Source: Neodiprion pinetum
Taxonomy: Eukaryota; Arthropoda; Insecta; Hymenoptera; Diprionidae
Direction: 5' to 3'
Assembly: GCF_021155775.2 (NCBI RefSeq)
Contig: NC_060234.1
Coordinates: 29,881,026-29,945,025, forward strand
DNA length: 64,000 bases
Shown: piece after piece, positions 39,395 to 52,210 of the stretch
Layout of the letters: each line of letters begins with the position of its first letter
How positions within the stretch are numbered: the first letter of the stretch is position 1
Notes under the pieces: generated by a model
Databases searched by the model: none
Told to the model about the DNA's origin: nothing
Seen by the model: the letters and a program-made list of their open reading frames with translations, nothing else
Made by a program: the position numbers and the translations under genes

Positions 39395-42346
39395 TTAGTC
39401 CTTCTTATCGCCATCTTCCGGGTCTTTCAATGTGTGCCACTGCGCTATCGGACGCCTGGGCGATGCCAACATGTCTGACCAATGTCTAAGTTCGGTTCCG
39501 CTCGCGTTGTATCCAAGAACAACTTTGCCAATTGGTTCCGAAGTACCGATGCGATCGTAGTCCACTACCGTCACAACCAGCTGCACTTTCTGCAACGTCA
39601 AAGTATAGGAATTCGAAATGATCGAAGACCACCATTGCCGCGTCTCAACTAATTTATTTACTTAACGATTACGACGGTTTACCTGAATCTGCTCGAAGGG
39701 CACCTCAAACGTGAAGGACTCGTTGTAGTAAGGATTCAGAGTACATTTCTTGATCGACGTCTTCTTCTTCTTCAACCTCTTGCCGTTCTGCATCAGAGCG
39801 ATTTTCACGTAGGGATCGGAAAGCCCGCCGACGTCCATCTTCTTCAGATTCTTCGCCTCGAGTATAACAACAGTTAGTTTACCGGCCGTTGGGACGTATC
39901 GGAGAGAGAAGCAGATGTCACCCAGCTTGTTGTCCTGATCAGACAAAGTGGTCAAGTATAATTATCATCTACAGAATATCCTCCTTCGCTTCTTTTCTCA
40001 TCAAGTTCTTTGCATGGATTTCCCCTTTTCGGGGACAGAAAATTTTCGTTCAAGTTAAGTGTTCGACAATTGACGCCGCTGGTAGGCCGAGGGTCATCAT
40101 TTGCTAGGAGAAAAGTTAATTTATTTACAGGAAGAAGAAAAAAAGTGTAATCTGAGGTAATCATGACGATGGATAAAGAGAGAACTCGTTAGAGGGAGCT
40201 TGCGGTCGGTTGGCTTTTATATTTTTATTTGTACCGACGGCAAAGTTTCATTCGGTCGTTCTATATCCAGGCGTTATTTATGGAGCTGATTAATTACACC
40301 TACCGGAGAGTGAAACTATTCGCGGTAATAATAACGATCAGTGAGTTCAGCTTGCATGCAATTAGGCTTTCAGCGAAACTCGCGGTGATTTCTTAGTCTC
40401 TTAAATAGATCGTGTAGACTTTTTGAACCAACCTGGCCACCTTCACCCTCGACGCTCTGAAGTTCGCGCCATTCCTCGATAGTCTGAGCCAAGTCTACCT
40501 GGCACAGTGGAACTTTGACTTCGCCGATCTGATCGTGTTTCGAAAACCTGTCGAAGTCGAAGATTGCGAACACGAGGGTCTTGTTCATCGCGTCGGCGTA
40601 AGGAACACTCTGAAAAAAGAATATTCGTCATCCAAATTCACTACGCGAACTGGTTCAAGGCAGACATTCGACCTTGTGCCGCTTTCGCAAATGCGGGTAA
40701 GGGAATTTCTCGTGTCTACTACGCACCGATTACTCTCGTTGGCTACTTTGTCACGTAATCATCACACTAACCCATTTCTATTTACTATCAAACGTCGAAC
40801 TCACACGAATGAATTTCGCACATGTCCTGAAACTCTACAATCGCGATTAGCGATAAAATTTATCCTCACCTTGAACGTGAAGGTTTCGTTGAACACGGGA
40901 TTGAGCGTTTTTCTGTGCACTTTAGTCTCGAATTTCTTCTTCTTATCCGGCAAGAGGTAAACTTTCACGTAAGGATCCGACGTCCCGCCCATGTCTAACG
41001 CTGGCAACTCTTCGGCTTGGATAACCGTCACTGCCAAGCTGTTCGAGTTAAAGTCGTACTCCAGCTGAAAATTAAAGCAACACGATGTCCCAGGGTTAGA
41101 CGGCCCCTTTTAAGACTATTTCAGAGACAGCTGTGACAACTAGAGTTCGAAATCTAACTTTTCAGTGAAATTTCATTTCCATAAATCGTGCCCTATTATA
41201 GTGTTTGCGATGTTTCGTTGCAATTTTTTTGACAATTCTACTGTCAAGATATCTGGTACCACACTGCTTAGCAATCTACGTATAATCTAGTGATCGTAAT
41301 ATAATCTTTCGGCACACTTTTGGAATACTTTCAAGACTTTGATACGCCTATCTGTCCGAGATAACTCACCTTGTACTGGAGCTTCCCAAGCTTGACCTCG
41401 CTATGTTTACTCTCGGCTTCGTCAGGTTCCTCGGCATTATCCGTGAGCTCTTCCATGTCGGGCTGAACCTGGACAAGGTTAAGTGGATCCAAGGGGTATA
41501 AAAAAAATGCCTAAGCTCTACACTTGACATAGAAAACGGATAAGTACCTTGTCTTTATACGTGCTGCCGAGAAGCTGAACGGACTTGAGGTCCACCGCCC
41601 CCTTCAAGCCCTTCTTTCCGTCCTTTGAACGCCGTTTGCGACAGCATCTTCTTATGCAGCAGAAGCAAATTCCTAAGATCACGACTCCGATGGCTGCGGA
41701 GTGAGAAACGAGAGGTACAATGAGTTTATCGTCGTGACAAATAATTTGTTATTTTAATCGACGCAGGGTCGAGTGTTCGAAAACGGCACAAGTCACCTAT
41801 AAAAATGGCAGCCAATCCCCATTCCGGCACGCCGGTTTCCTCCGACATTTCCTTGCCCAAATCCTTGAGCTCCATGAGGACCTTGTTGGTGGCCTGCGTG
41901 GTGACGTCATTTTTCGTTTCTGAAAATTTGACCACCGAGCGAGATTAACACGTTTTCGCCGAGCCCTTTGAGCGCATAGAAAATTAATTCCAGGACAATG
42001 AGCACACGGCTCTCTCGCATTGTTTCTGCGTGACGTCGCGAAAGATAACCCGGTTTCAAACGACCCGCATGCCAACGATACACAGTCAAACTTTTTCCCC
42101 TCAAAGGTACGTAACGAAGAATAATTCATCCGCCCTTGAAATTGGAATACCGCGTGTAATGTAGCCACAGGAGATTAATCGAGCCGAATCATTATACTCA
42201 CCGACTTTAACCTCTTCCGCAGCAGTCGTTGACGATCTGATCGTCGAGGTCGTCGAGCTAACGAAGGAGGTAAGCGTTGTCAAATTCGGTTCGACCTTCG
42301 GCTCGACGTTCTCTGCATCAACGACTTCCCTCTTTATCGCCGGCAT
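39395..42346 (-). CDS. Syt1: Synaptotagmin 1
   Basis: Exons in transcript order are 42346-42202, 41919-41797, 41693-41548, 41468-41370, 41064-40870, 40609-40433, 39934-39683 and 39589-39395: 1332 nt, 443 aa, in frame throughout. It is the calcium sensor of synaptic vesicle fusion. The N-terminal about 80 residues are lumenal. One membrane segment follows at about 82-103 (WGLAAIFIAIGVVILGICF), then palmitoylation-type Cys and a basic stretch (CCIRRCCRKRRSKDGKK). C2A starts near 172 (LEYDFNSNSLAVTVIQAEEL), with calcium-binding Asp195 and Asp201 in ALDMGGTSDPYVK. C2B starts near 296 and has MDVGGLSDPYVKIAL, the polylysine strand KRLKKKKTSIKK, and Asp389 and Asp391 in VVDYDRIGTSE. The end is WHTLKDPEDGDKKD. 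All loops are intact. The ATG is 3 nt inside an acceptor at 42349, so a leader exon lies upstream. Exon 4 could start 6 nt later; I kept the form with VQPDMEEL because other insect Syt1 proteins have it. Confidence 0.96.
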
Positions 42347-42959
42347 CTTCTGCAAATCACGTTAAAAATGATCGGTTATTTATCCAGAGTGCCGAAACAA
42401 TGCTGACTTCGATTTGCCTTCGTCGTGGTACGCTGAACGAACCTCACCTCACCTCACCGCCTCACCGTCGATGTGTCTAAATACGATTATAACACACGCG
42501 CAAATGGTTCATTGCTTCGTACTGTACTCGGATTAAGCTACCGACGCAGACTTCTTTAATGATTTTCCCACGATTTGTAAACAGTAGGACATACATATAT
42601 GCATGACGATCGGCGCTCGGGTTCGAATTGCGATTGTTCGACGAGGAACACCAGGTTTGAAGAATACCAGCTTGATCCGATTCGTTGCACAACTTGAAAA
42701 ACTATTCCTTTCAGAGAGCGCTGGAGAGGTACGACCTGACAATGGGAATATCCTTGTCTTATAGATATCTCGTTAATTCACACCGACAACCAACGAACCA
42801 ACGAACCCCCGTCAGATTCGCTCCATGATCGGCAATATCCTTTAACGTAGGTATATTGGGTATTAGATATATTATGTATCGATAAGCTTGCCCGCCGGGT
42901 TACCGTGCAATTACAAAACCGATGGACGGACGGTGGGTTTGTCAGTGCGATATTGAATG

Positions 42960-43330
42960 GTGCGTGGGCGGGCGTGCGCGCAATGCTAGCAAGGGAAACA
43001 ACTAAATGGAGCAAACGCCAAGGTCAGAAGGAGAGGGAGAGAGACGTTACAGCGGAGGAGAGAAAGATACGGATGGGGAGGAACGCGGCAGGCGCCGCTC
43101 GACAGTTCTCCTGGGGGTTGCGATAACTCTTCTGACTCCGTCCTCGTCTCGACCCGCCTTTCACCCTCAGCCTCCCACTCCCTGCCAAATCTCTCCCTCT
43201 TCCTCTTCTTTCCCTTCCTCCTCTTCCTCTTCCTCTTCCTCTTCCTCTCTCTCTTTCTCTCTCTCTCCCCCTTCATAGCATCTCCTCTTTCCGGGTCCAC
43301 GCAAGACGTACGTTACGTCACGACGGACAT
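42960..43330 (-). promoter_or_regulatory. CpG-rich and TTCCTC-rich patch upstream of Syt1
   Basis: The patch contains GCGGGCGTGCGCGC-like sequence near 42966 and a (TTCCTC)n/CT run at 43192 to 43270. It is 0.6 to 1 kb upstream of the first Syt1 coding exon, where a leader exon and promoter would be expected. The Lys/Arg- and Ser-rich open frames come from the repeat. Promoter function is inference. Confidence 0.35.
43192..43270. repeat. (TTCCTC)n / CT microsatellite
   Basis: A pyrimidine-rich hexamer repeat gives way to a CT run. The opposite strand reads as a basic Lys/Arg/Glu repeat and is not a gene. Confidence 0.9.
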
Positions 43331-46300
43331 TCTTTCCTTTGCCAGCTCGGTCAAGGGACGATTGCCAAAACCAATATAGGCGAATAGCATGGCCGAACAG
43401 ATCGGAGCTTTCGAGGGGCGTAGAGATGGCGATAACCTTGGAATTGGGGGCTTGTTGTAATGAAGATGGTTTTACCGTATCTATAAACTCGGGAAGGGCC
43501 GCACGGCTGTGTTCCGAAAGCTTTTATCTCAGACCTCGATTCCTTTAAAGCCATAGCCTCTACTCCCCCTGGAACATTTTTTCCATCAACCGTTATTGTC
43601 CATCAGCTTTCGCCCGACGGAGACGTATTTCGATGGAATTTACCAAGCGAAGTTCTACGAAGCTGAAATTCGATAACGTGTCATCAGGAATGAACCGGAA
43701 CGGAGTTCATTTTATGATTTTTGACGATGACGGAAAATGTCGTTCAACCTGTAGGTAGCAGTAGAAACCGTATAACGAAGCAGATTGATTAAATATCACG
43801 AACAGGATTTAATAACAAAACGAGGCAAATGTATGATTAAGCAGCTGAATTACTTTGCTGGTTCCCATCTTGACTCCCTATCGCGAGTCATTCGAAAACT
43901 GAAAAATAAATATACCTCCGATGTTTGTGGGTAAGATGTCGCAGAATATGATGAATGATTGTTTTATCGGGTGAGGGGGATGAAAAAGTACGGCTTTTCT
44001 GTTCCGATCGTCGCTGCAAAACGGTGTACATAACTACAGCTTGAATATGTAAATAGTTTTTATTCAACACTGGATTGGGCTATGAACTAAACGTATTCTA
44101 ACGAAGAGCCGAGCGCACTATTAGCTCGTCTGTTCGTGTCTTGTAGGTTTTCAGGGTGGTTCGGTAATAGCGGCGTTAGAGTATATAGAGCAGTTTATAG
44201 CGTAAACGAGGCGATTCTCAGCGGAGACCCTCGTTTAACTTGGCAGAAAGTACACAAAGATTTTATCACCCGCTTCGACACTTCCATTGCTTAAGTATAT
44301 CGCGCGGGTGAAGCTTCATTTTTAAATTCCCAACTCGCAACCCTCCCCGCAAATTCTTCTCCGACTTTGAGGGTTGAATCGGTGGGAGAATAGACACGTC
44401 TCGAAAGCCTAGCGGATTATCTTTTCAGTTTTACAACTGAAAGCTGGAGATGCTGGAGAGAACCAGTTGGACCGGCCGAAAGCGGAACCCCAGACTTGTG
44501 CGGGTGGAAAATTCGACGACTAAATGGAATTGGAGGTAGCTGAAACGCCGGGAGTGATACGTATAGTAAGCTCACGGTAAGTGGCGACATTCCAGCCCCA
44601 ACCTCCGAGCACTTATTCCAATGCTTTCCATCTGTTCAATTCCGTCTTTTTCCCTGCATTCACGCAGTACGGAAATTTTCTACAGATCAGATTTCGCTGG
44701 TCGTGAGAAAATATTCTCGGTTTAACGAAGAAATTTGAATCCTAATTTTACCCTTCAATTTGCCAATTTCGAAATTCGACCCCTAGACGTGACATTGATA
44801 TTACACTTCGGCGGCCGGAGGTGTGGACATCTCATAAACTCGCATGTGCGTCACGCGAGTCATTTATGACTGGCAATTACAAGTTTGCTTCAAGATCGTG
44901 TGCACGGTACGGACATAAATGGAAATTGACCATGGAAACTCGACGACTATCACAACAGTGCTCTTATCTTTTGATAATTGATCACCCTGGCTCGTATAAC
45001 ATCTTCGCCTGCCATGCACGAGGTGCGTTATATGTGTGCGAAATAGCGCTACGGATGACGTTCGTGCCGTTCAATACATCGCGATTTCTGCACGCCCATA
45101 CCCAAAGTCTTCTGTGAAACTCTTCGCTCAACGCCAGTTGGTAGACGACCGAAGCTAAGTCTTCTATTGCTACGTATTTAAAGCGTAGACTTGGTTGCCT
45201 GTCTGCTACAGTTTCACAGAAGATCCAAGTTTGGCTCGCGTTTATGACACCGTGAAGGGCTCGGAAAGGGCTCTGAATCTTCAACGAACTGCCCTAAGTA
45301 TATCCTCGGCTGGATTCGGTCGATGGTGGGTTATGGAGCCTGCAGTTAATCCCACCGGTAAGATGGAGATTTATGCCTACTCGATGGTTAAGGACGTCTT
45401 TTGAAATCCGTTAGAATTGCCAATTAACATGCAAAACATCAAACCACTCGCATACTGGAATCTGCACTGATTAAACTTGTGCAAGTTTCTCCCGGTCATA
45501 TGTATACATATGTGATATATATCTATGTACGTTAGGATAACGTATATATTTGCATACCAATATCAAGCTGCCGGGCTTTGTTCACATAAGCCTCTTTCAT
45601 TTACACTCCGGTTCAGAACTAGAATTGTTATTTGAATCGGGTAAACTTTTTGATACTGTATATGGGCAAGTCAGGCTTCCGGATAAGAGAAATATCTATT
45701 TCAAGAAAGAAATTTGTTAAGATAGCGACGCGACAACTGGAACAGGTAGATAATCTGAAAGTTGTATTCAGGCCCGTGAGTGCCTCGTCGATTATTCGGA
45801 CCACTGTGGCTGATTCTACTTATAACCCGTACAAGATATTGCAAGTTTCGAAAATACTACGATCTTCAAAGAGAGCAATTAGATTCTGACGTGATCTTCG
45901 TTACCATTCCGAAAAAATGGTAGCACGGATTTTGCTTCTCACTCATAAGTCATGTGAGGTAGGATATTCCAAGGCAATATCATCTCTTTGATCCTGATCG
46001 GCGTATGCGCACAAGTTTCACGTCAAATAATTACTTGTAGTATAAAAGGTATTTATGCATGCTTTCAATATGCATACCTACGTGATACACGTTGAAGGTG
46101 ACATTGAAAGACTAGGAGCAAATTTATTTTCGGCAAACGATTCGGCAAGTATTACGTTGAGCCGGCTAGTTGTTAGCGACTGTGGGCGTGTCATTCGGCG
46201 GTTAGTTAATAAACGTGCGAAAAACGTGTAGACTTTTTTAGCGATTCAAATCCCGGCGTCTATACAAGATCTCACCAAGCCTCGTGCTGAAAAAGTAATG

Positions 46301-49300
46301 ACTTGTGTATTAAGTCTTTTCGTATACTCCAATGAATCTTGACGTTTCATTATTTTCAAATTATTTTTCAGCGAACTTTTTGCCACCCTAACGTTTTTCC
46401 TCTCCATTTTATTAGCATCTCGGTTGATCCGCATTGATCCCACAGGATCCGAAGACCTTTCGTGTTTGAGACTGTAGTTCAAACGCAAGATTGATTTGAA
46501 AGTTTCTGTTGTTTAAAAAAATTCAATTTCCTCGCAACGCGACGTCTCGCGATTGGCTTACGGTATTAAATCTTGACAAACTTCTCTCGCGATACAATTC
46601 GCCCAATCACGGAATTAGCACGCGGATTAAGGAGACGAGGCGAATTATGCTCTACTCACCGACCCGTCGAAATTCATAATTGAAATCAACGTCGGTCAAC
46701 CGACAACTAATCATATGCTAATCCCTGAACCCAATTCAGTTCAACGTGGGTGAAGCGTTTCAAATTGAAAAAGGCAGACGGGCGACACTAGATTGAATTG
46801 CTTAAGCTTAGAAATGCCACAGAACTGAATATTTGTCGAGTCACGTTCGTTATACTCTGAGCTTCGTGGAATCAAATTTTTATTGCCAATCAGATAAGGT
46901 AAGCCCGTCGATTGACTTTTACCAGGTTATCTATCACCTCGTTATATCAGGTCACCGATTAATAACAGCTTTCGTTATAAATCGATATTGAAACGACATA
47001 TTTTTCATCGAGGAACGCTTTTCGCCACGCACGGAATGAGTTGAAAGAATTCATGCGCTGCTCCGACATTGGTCGATTGTGCCGAAGAAGACCACTGGAA
47101 AAAATATCTCGAATCGCACAGATATTTGTGAAAATTGGAGAACAATTATACAATATAGAAATTGCTTCGTTCACGTTCCTAGTCATAATTTTAGCAGTAC
47201 AAGACGGATGACCGCGTCTACGATAATAGTTATTAAAAAATTTTGGCAGCCCCGGAAATCAGGCCCTGTATTACTTTTGAGCTTGTTCTCGTACGTTTAA
47301 ACAGATGAATAGATTAGTCGAATTCTCAAGCAATGCATTAACAAGATTCACACCGATTAAAAGTGTGGATCGTAACAAAGTTACATTCGACAAGTTTCCA
47401 ACCAAGTTTTCGCCACCTAATTCAGGGCTCGTGTACGTATTCAACTAGGTCCCTTATCCTCGTTCGAGGACCGCAAGTTTGCAAACGCTAATGGCACAGG
47501 TCAAAAATTGGGGTGAATATCAAAGCACGTAATATGTAGAACGCGTGGAAGCGTACTGAGATTTCGAAGCAAGGGATATCACGCACAGGTGTGTAAACAT
47601 GAGACGTAAAAAATAGCAATGAATTACGTGCTCATGAATGGGGTCGATAATCGATATTGAAAATATTACGAATATACGTCAATGTGGGGCGTCCGAAATC
47701 AATAGGCGTTAGACGATGTCGGTGCAGTACCTCTGTGTTTGGATATCGCGCTTCGTAAATAAACTGATTTTCACTAGCTACACCCGGAAGGTCGTATCGT
47801 CGGATTGAGTTACCGGAGTTAACGGCAATTAATATACCGATAAGTAATCCACGCTAACGAAGCCACGGGAATTAGCAACGTCTGCAGAGAGTCTCGACGA
47901 TTTAGTTTTGGGATCCGGATGATGTCCAGATAGGGATGCTCGGGATGAGCACCGACTGTTGGAAAGTCTCGAAAATGGGTCAAAATGACGAATATCACGG
48001 TTTTGGCTCAACATCTGAGAGAGAATTTCACGTGCGAATACCTGCTACGTACGCAACGCTTGACCTAAGGCGTGCAGAAGTCAAAAGACACGCGTTTCCG
48101 CTGATATCCAGAGGTCTTCTTACACCAGCGGTAATACCCTCATATTCGGATTAGTGAGGTAGTGCAGCGTTCCGTTGCGAAATTTAATCCCGTAGATTCG
48201 GTTACGACGAAATTCAGGTTAAAATGGCGGTCGCCAGTTCGACTATAGGATAGACTATCAAACTCGAGGCGGCTGATCGCGTGCAATTTTTACCTTCCAC
48301 CCGTATATTTGTTCGCGGCAATGCTTCTGCGGTGTTGCAAAAATTCAATTGGCAAATAAAGGATACTGCCGAAACGGCTGTTCGTAGAACGGTTCTTCGA
48401 ATATGACGAGGATGTGAATTTCTTCATATGTATAACGCACGGCACCCTACGTGCGTTGGGACTATTAATCACTTGACGTAATTTATGGAATTAATTTGTT
48501 TCACAACATTCAAGCTCAGATTATTTTTCTACATTAAAAATGACACACGAGACGATTCCCGGTTATATAAACGTGATTTTTGCCCGGAAGGAAGAAAATT
48601 TCCGGTGTTATATCCGTACCGCTTCCAATTTTTACATTCCATTCCACAAGTCTAATAAAACATGTTCAAAAGTAAGAATTGATTTTTGAATTCTTTCAAA
48701 GGTTCTTTAACTGCTAAGAAACCTTTACTAATTCCGAAGATCGCAATACGTGTGACACGGAGCAGTGATGGAAATATCTAATAAATATCGAAAATCAACG
48801 ATGGTCGGGTATAAATAAAGGTTTCTTTTTCTTCGGAGAAGTGCAGTAACTCTAGCAAAGCTGGCATGAAAGGCGTTAAGGACTGAATAAAATCGCGGAG
48901 ATATTCAACGGTTAGCAGCCCTCAGTTTGGAGGAAGGAATCGCGGAGAGTTTTTTGTATTTCGGTGTGACGGTCCGCTCTTTGAAATTACAACAACGTAG
49001 CTACTCACCGGTATCTCGGTGATGCGTTAGCTACCTCTTGGCGATGTGTCCGATCACAATTGCGGTTGAATTTTCACCGAAAATAATTCGTTTTATAAGT
49101 ACATTGTTACACCCTGCGAAACACGACGGTGTAGATGTCGGAAAATCTATGCGTGATACTCTCTTGGGGAGGGACTCCACTGCGCCTGACCGAGGGAACC
49201 AACATGGCCGTGGCTTGCGTCGGAAATCGATAAATACGCGCTCCGCTCTCCGCCGTCGACGAACCGCCCCTACAGCCCTACAAAACCACCTACGAACCCC

Positions 49301-50915
49301 GTGACCCGCACTTCTCCCGCACCACGTCTTCGTCGTTGTCGTCGTCGAGATTGACCCTTAAGCTCGGAATCTGCGAAACTATCCGCGGTGATAATCGCAC
49401 CGACAAGTTGTTATGCAATAACCCCAGATTTCGATGAAATTTAAGATGCTTGCAGAGCAGTCGACATTCGGCATTCAACTCCTATTTCAGTCGTGTCAGA
49501 AACGATCTAGTTTTAAGGGTAAAAACCATTCCAAGTTGACCTTGACACCGTCAATCTGCGGGTCAATTGAGTACCAGGAATTAACGGATTTTTTATCGGC
49601 CCTGCAAGTTTGGAATTGGAATTTTTGCTCACTTTCGAATTATGAGGCAATTATCCGATCGGTAAGATGTGTCGAACGCGAGGGCTGGTTTTTACCCTTG
49701 AAAGTGAACCATTGACGGTATGCGAAAAAAAAGCTTGATGAATATTTCTTGCTGCTTTATGAGGGTGTCAAGTTTGAAGGAAATCGCTGAGTCACACTAG
49801 GGTAGCTTTACTTGCGAGTGCACCAACTCGACGTAAAGTGGCACGCACGTCCCCTTGAAGTACCTGCAGATCCCTTTGTTGGTCTCATTGTTAGACATGA
49901 CGCTCTAAGCAGCGAAAAATTGTGCACTGCGTCCAAGAGACATTCGACCTTCTTTTTTCCAACTATGTGGTTCAATTTTTCACTCCCAATTTGTTGCCAA
50001 CTTTCGCAGTTGTTTCTCTAAAGCAACTGCTGGCTGTGAAGATACGGTTTCACTATAATCCATGCTGATACTTCATACTTTCTTTGGGGTATACAATATA
50101 TTTTGTTGAATAAAAAAATTCTACTTTGAATTTTGTGAGTAAGATTTATAACTCTGTCTTATGTCTGGATTTTCACGGGCAGTTTTTGGCCGATTGGAAT
50201 GCCAAGAAAATAGCGGCAATTCGCATTCAGCGCGCACCAGGTAGCGTTAAACTCGTTTTGTAGGGACTCTAGGTAGCGCTTCCCTGCTTTATTGGCATTC
50301 CTATTGGTCAACAACTCGGCAGCAAAATGTTGCAACAACTTTTTGTTGCCCTTCAAAATTCAGGCTATGTCTGCGCCGTTTGTACACTGCATTTTCCGTT
50401 TACCGAATGTAATTTGAACACAAGAAACAATGTCCCGAGCAGTTGTCTTGCAACAAATACGTGGCTCAATCCAGATTATTATTAGATAATACTGAATCTC
50501 TAGGTAGCGGATCTGGTTTTGAAGGACTTACGATTGCGTTGAGCGTGGGATGCTTCGTCCGTTCTTGCTTAGCTTATTCGTCAACGAAACGCATGAGGTA
50601 ATTTGCTCAAGGATGTTGCGTGCCGTCCCTTAAGGAGGAGACGAGAACTAGCACAAAATTCCATGTAAGGATACAATGGCGACATTGTTCCATTTTCCCC
50701 ACATTTGTATACAATATTGTTCACTCTGACATTCGCGATAATGTAATTAGGAGTAATTGGCAATTGGATGCGCCAACGGCACAAAGGGCGGTTCTTTTCC
50801 CGGAGAAAACGATCATTCGTGCGCTCTCTCTATCCAGCTCGCATTCATTATGGATAATGTAATCCCGACATTTTCGCGCTGGGTCCAGCACACTCAGATA
50901 TGAAGTCTGAGTGCG

Positions 50916-51115
50916 CGGAAAAAAATGTAACGTAGATTTTACATCTGTCGGTGGCGAACATTAGGGCAGCACTTTTTTGGAGTCCTACCTAAGCATGTTC
51001 AACTCTCACTATCGGATTTGTGAATCTTGCCACAATTGCTGTAGATTTAACTCCAAAAAAGTGCTGTTCACATATTGACCACAGGACATGTAAAATCTAC
51101 AATATTTTTTTTCCG
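50916..51115. mobile_element. Short MITE with 66-bp inverted ends
   Basis: The arms begin CGGAAAAAAAT on both strands, share GTAGATTTTACAT, and end with the exact CAGCACTTTTTTGGAGT on each side (about 50970 and, inverted, about 51050 to 51066). The total is about 200 bp with a spacer of roughly 65 bp. No clear target-site duplication was seen, so the superfamily is open. Confidence 0.7.
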
Positions 51116-51939
51116 TGTGGGCGTTACGTCAAAGTCAGCCGGCTTTACATCGATAATTCTATTTGTATCAGGCTCAGGGGTTGAAAAATATTTCACCTTT
51201 ACCAGCGTGTGGGAGGTGAATTGGGTTCAGGATGTCTTGACTATCGGGTTTCAGAGTCATGCGACAATTTATTATAATGCTCGTGAATTGGCGGAGGTAG
51301 AGATGAAATTGGAATCTCTCAGCTGACAAAATACATGCGAGAATGCAACGACGAAACTTCTGTCTAGTTCAACTCGTATTAAGTACCGCGGTCCAACGCT
51401 GTGATACAATTTGCATTTTCATTTGCATCGGACAAGTTAGGGCTTAGTCGTTTACGGCATGACTTTGTTATGAGAGTTGGGTATGTACACCTTATCGCGA
51501 TAGATTCTGTTATAAAGTTCAGGCGCTCATTCTATATCGTCCCTCCGATCGAAACGCGTACGTGACGTTTATTGTTAATCGTACTGAAACCTTCGCTGTT
51601 TTCAAATTTGTACAATGGGTACCACGCCACTCACAAGTAGGAGTTACAGCGTGAAACTGGCAGTTATATTTCGATGAAACAATAATCAGGCGAACCCTTT
51701 CGTTGCTTATATTATGCATAGACGTACAATGTGTCTTCGTTGAATAACTCGGGCAATTATTGTCCATGCAAACAATTATTGACCCGTAGCGTGAATGCTC
51801 GGAAAAGTTTATCGGATTCGAGAGGGACGAGGAGGAACGAGAACATACGTAGAGGCTTTATAGATGTATCGATGTTCCTTTCTAAATGGTATGTATATAC
51901 AAGGGGTCTTTCACCGAAGAAAAAATTGGTAGCATGATC

Positions 51940-52210
51940 ACGTATTTCGTGATTACTTACATTTTACAGATTTATTACGAGAGATTACTTGACAAATAAA
52001 TTATACTTTGATTACGGGATTTCTCATGATTTTTAAGATCTCGTATGATTTCCTCATGATTTATAAAATTTCAAATGATTTTTTCGGATTACAAAAAGAT
52101 TCCTGCAAGCCTAAATAATTTCTCATTACTACCAACGATTACCTCGATGATTATTAATGCAGAATTTTATTTCAATATTAGTGATTTCAGTGTGATTTCG
52201 GAGATTACGA
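51940..52210. repeat. Degenerate GATTAC / ATGATTT word cluster
   Basis: Words such as GTGATTAC, GAGATTAC, TGATTACG, ATGATTT and GGATTAC recur every 15 to 30 nt over about 260 nt. It looks like a diverged minisatellite. No coding potential is evident. Confidence 0.4.

Noticed and set aside
42986..43300. Lys/Arg-rich 104-aa minus-strand frame
   Set aside because: It comes from the TTCCTC repeat and has no splice or family support.
44821..45404. Three overlapping frames of about 70 to 100 aa
   Set aside because: No splice partners, family motifs or strand preference; treated as random open frames.
50156..50520. Possible transposon with GGAATGCCAA inverted pair and three TAGGTAGCG words
   Set aside because: The match is too short and the arms do not extend; borders could not be set.
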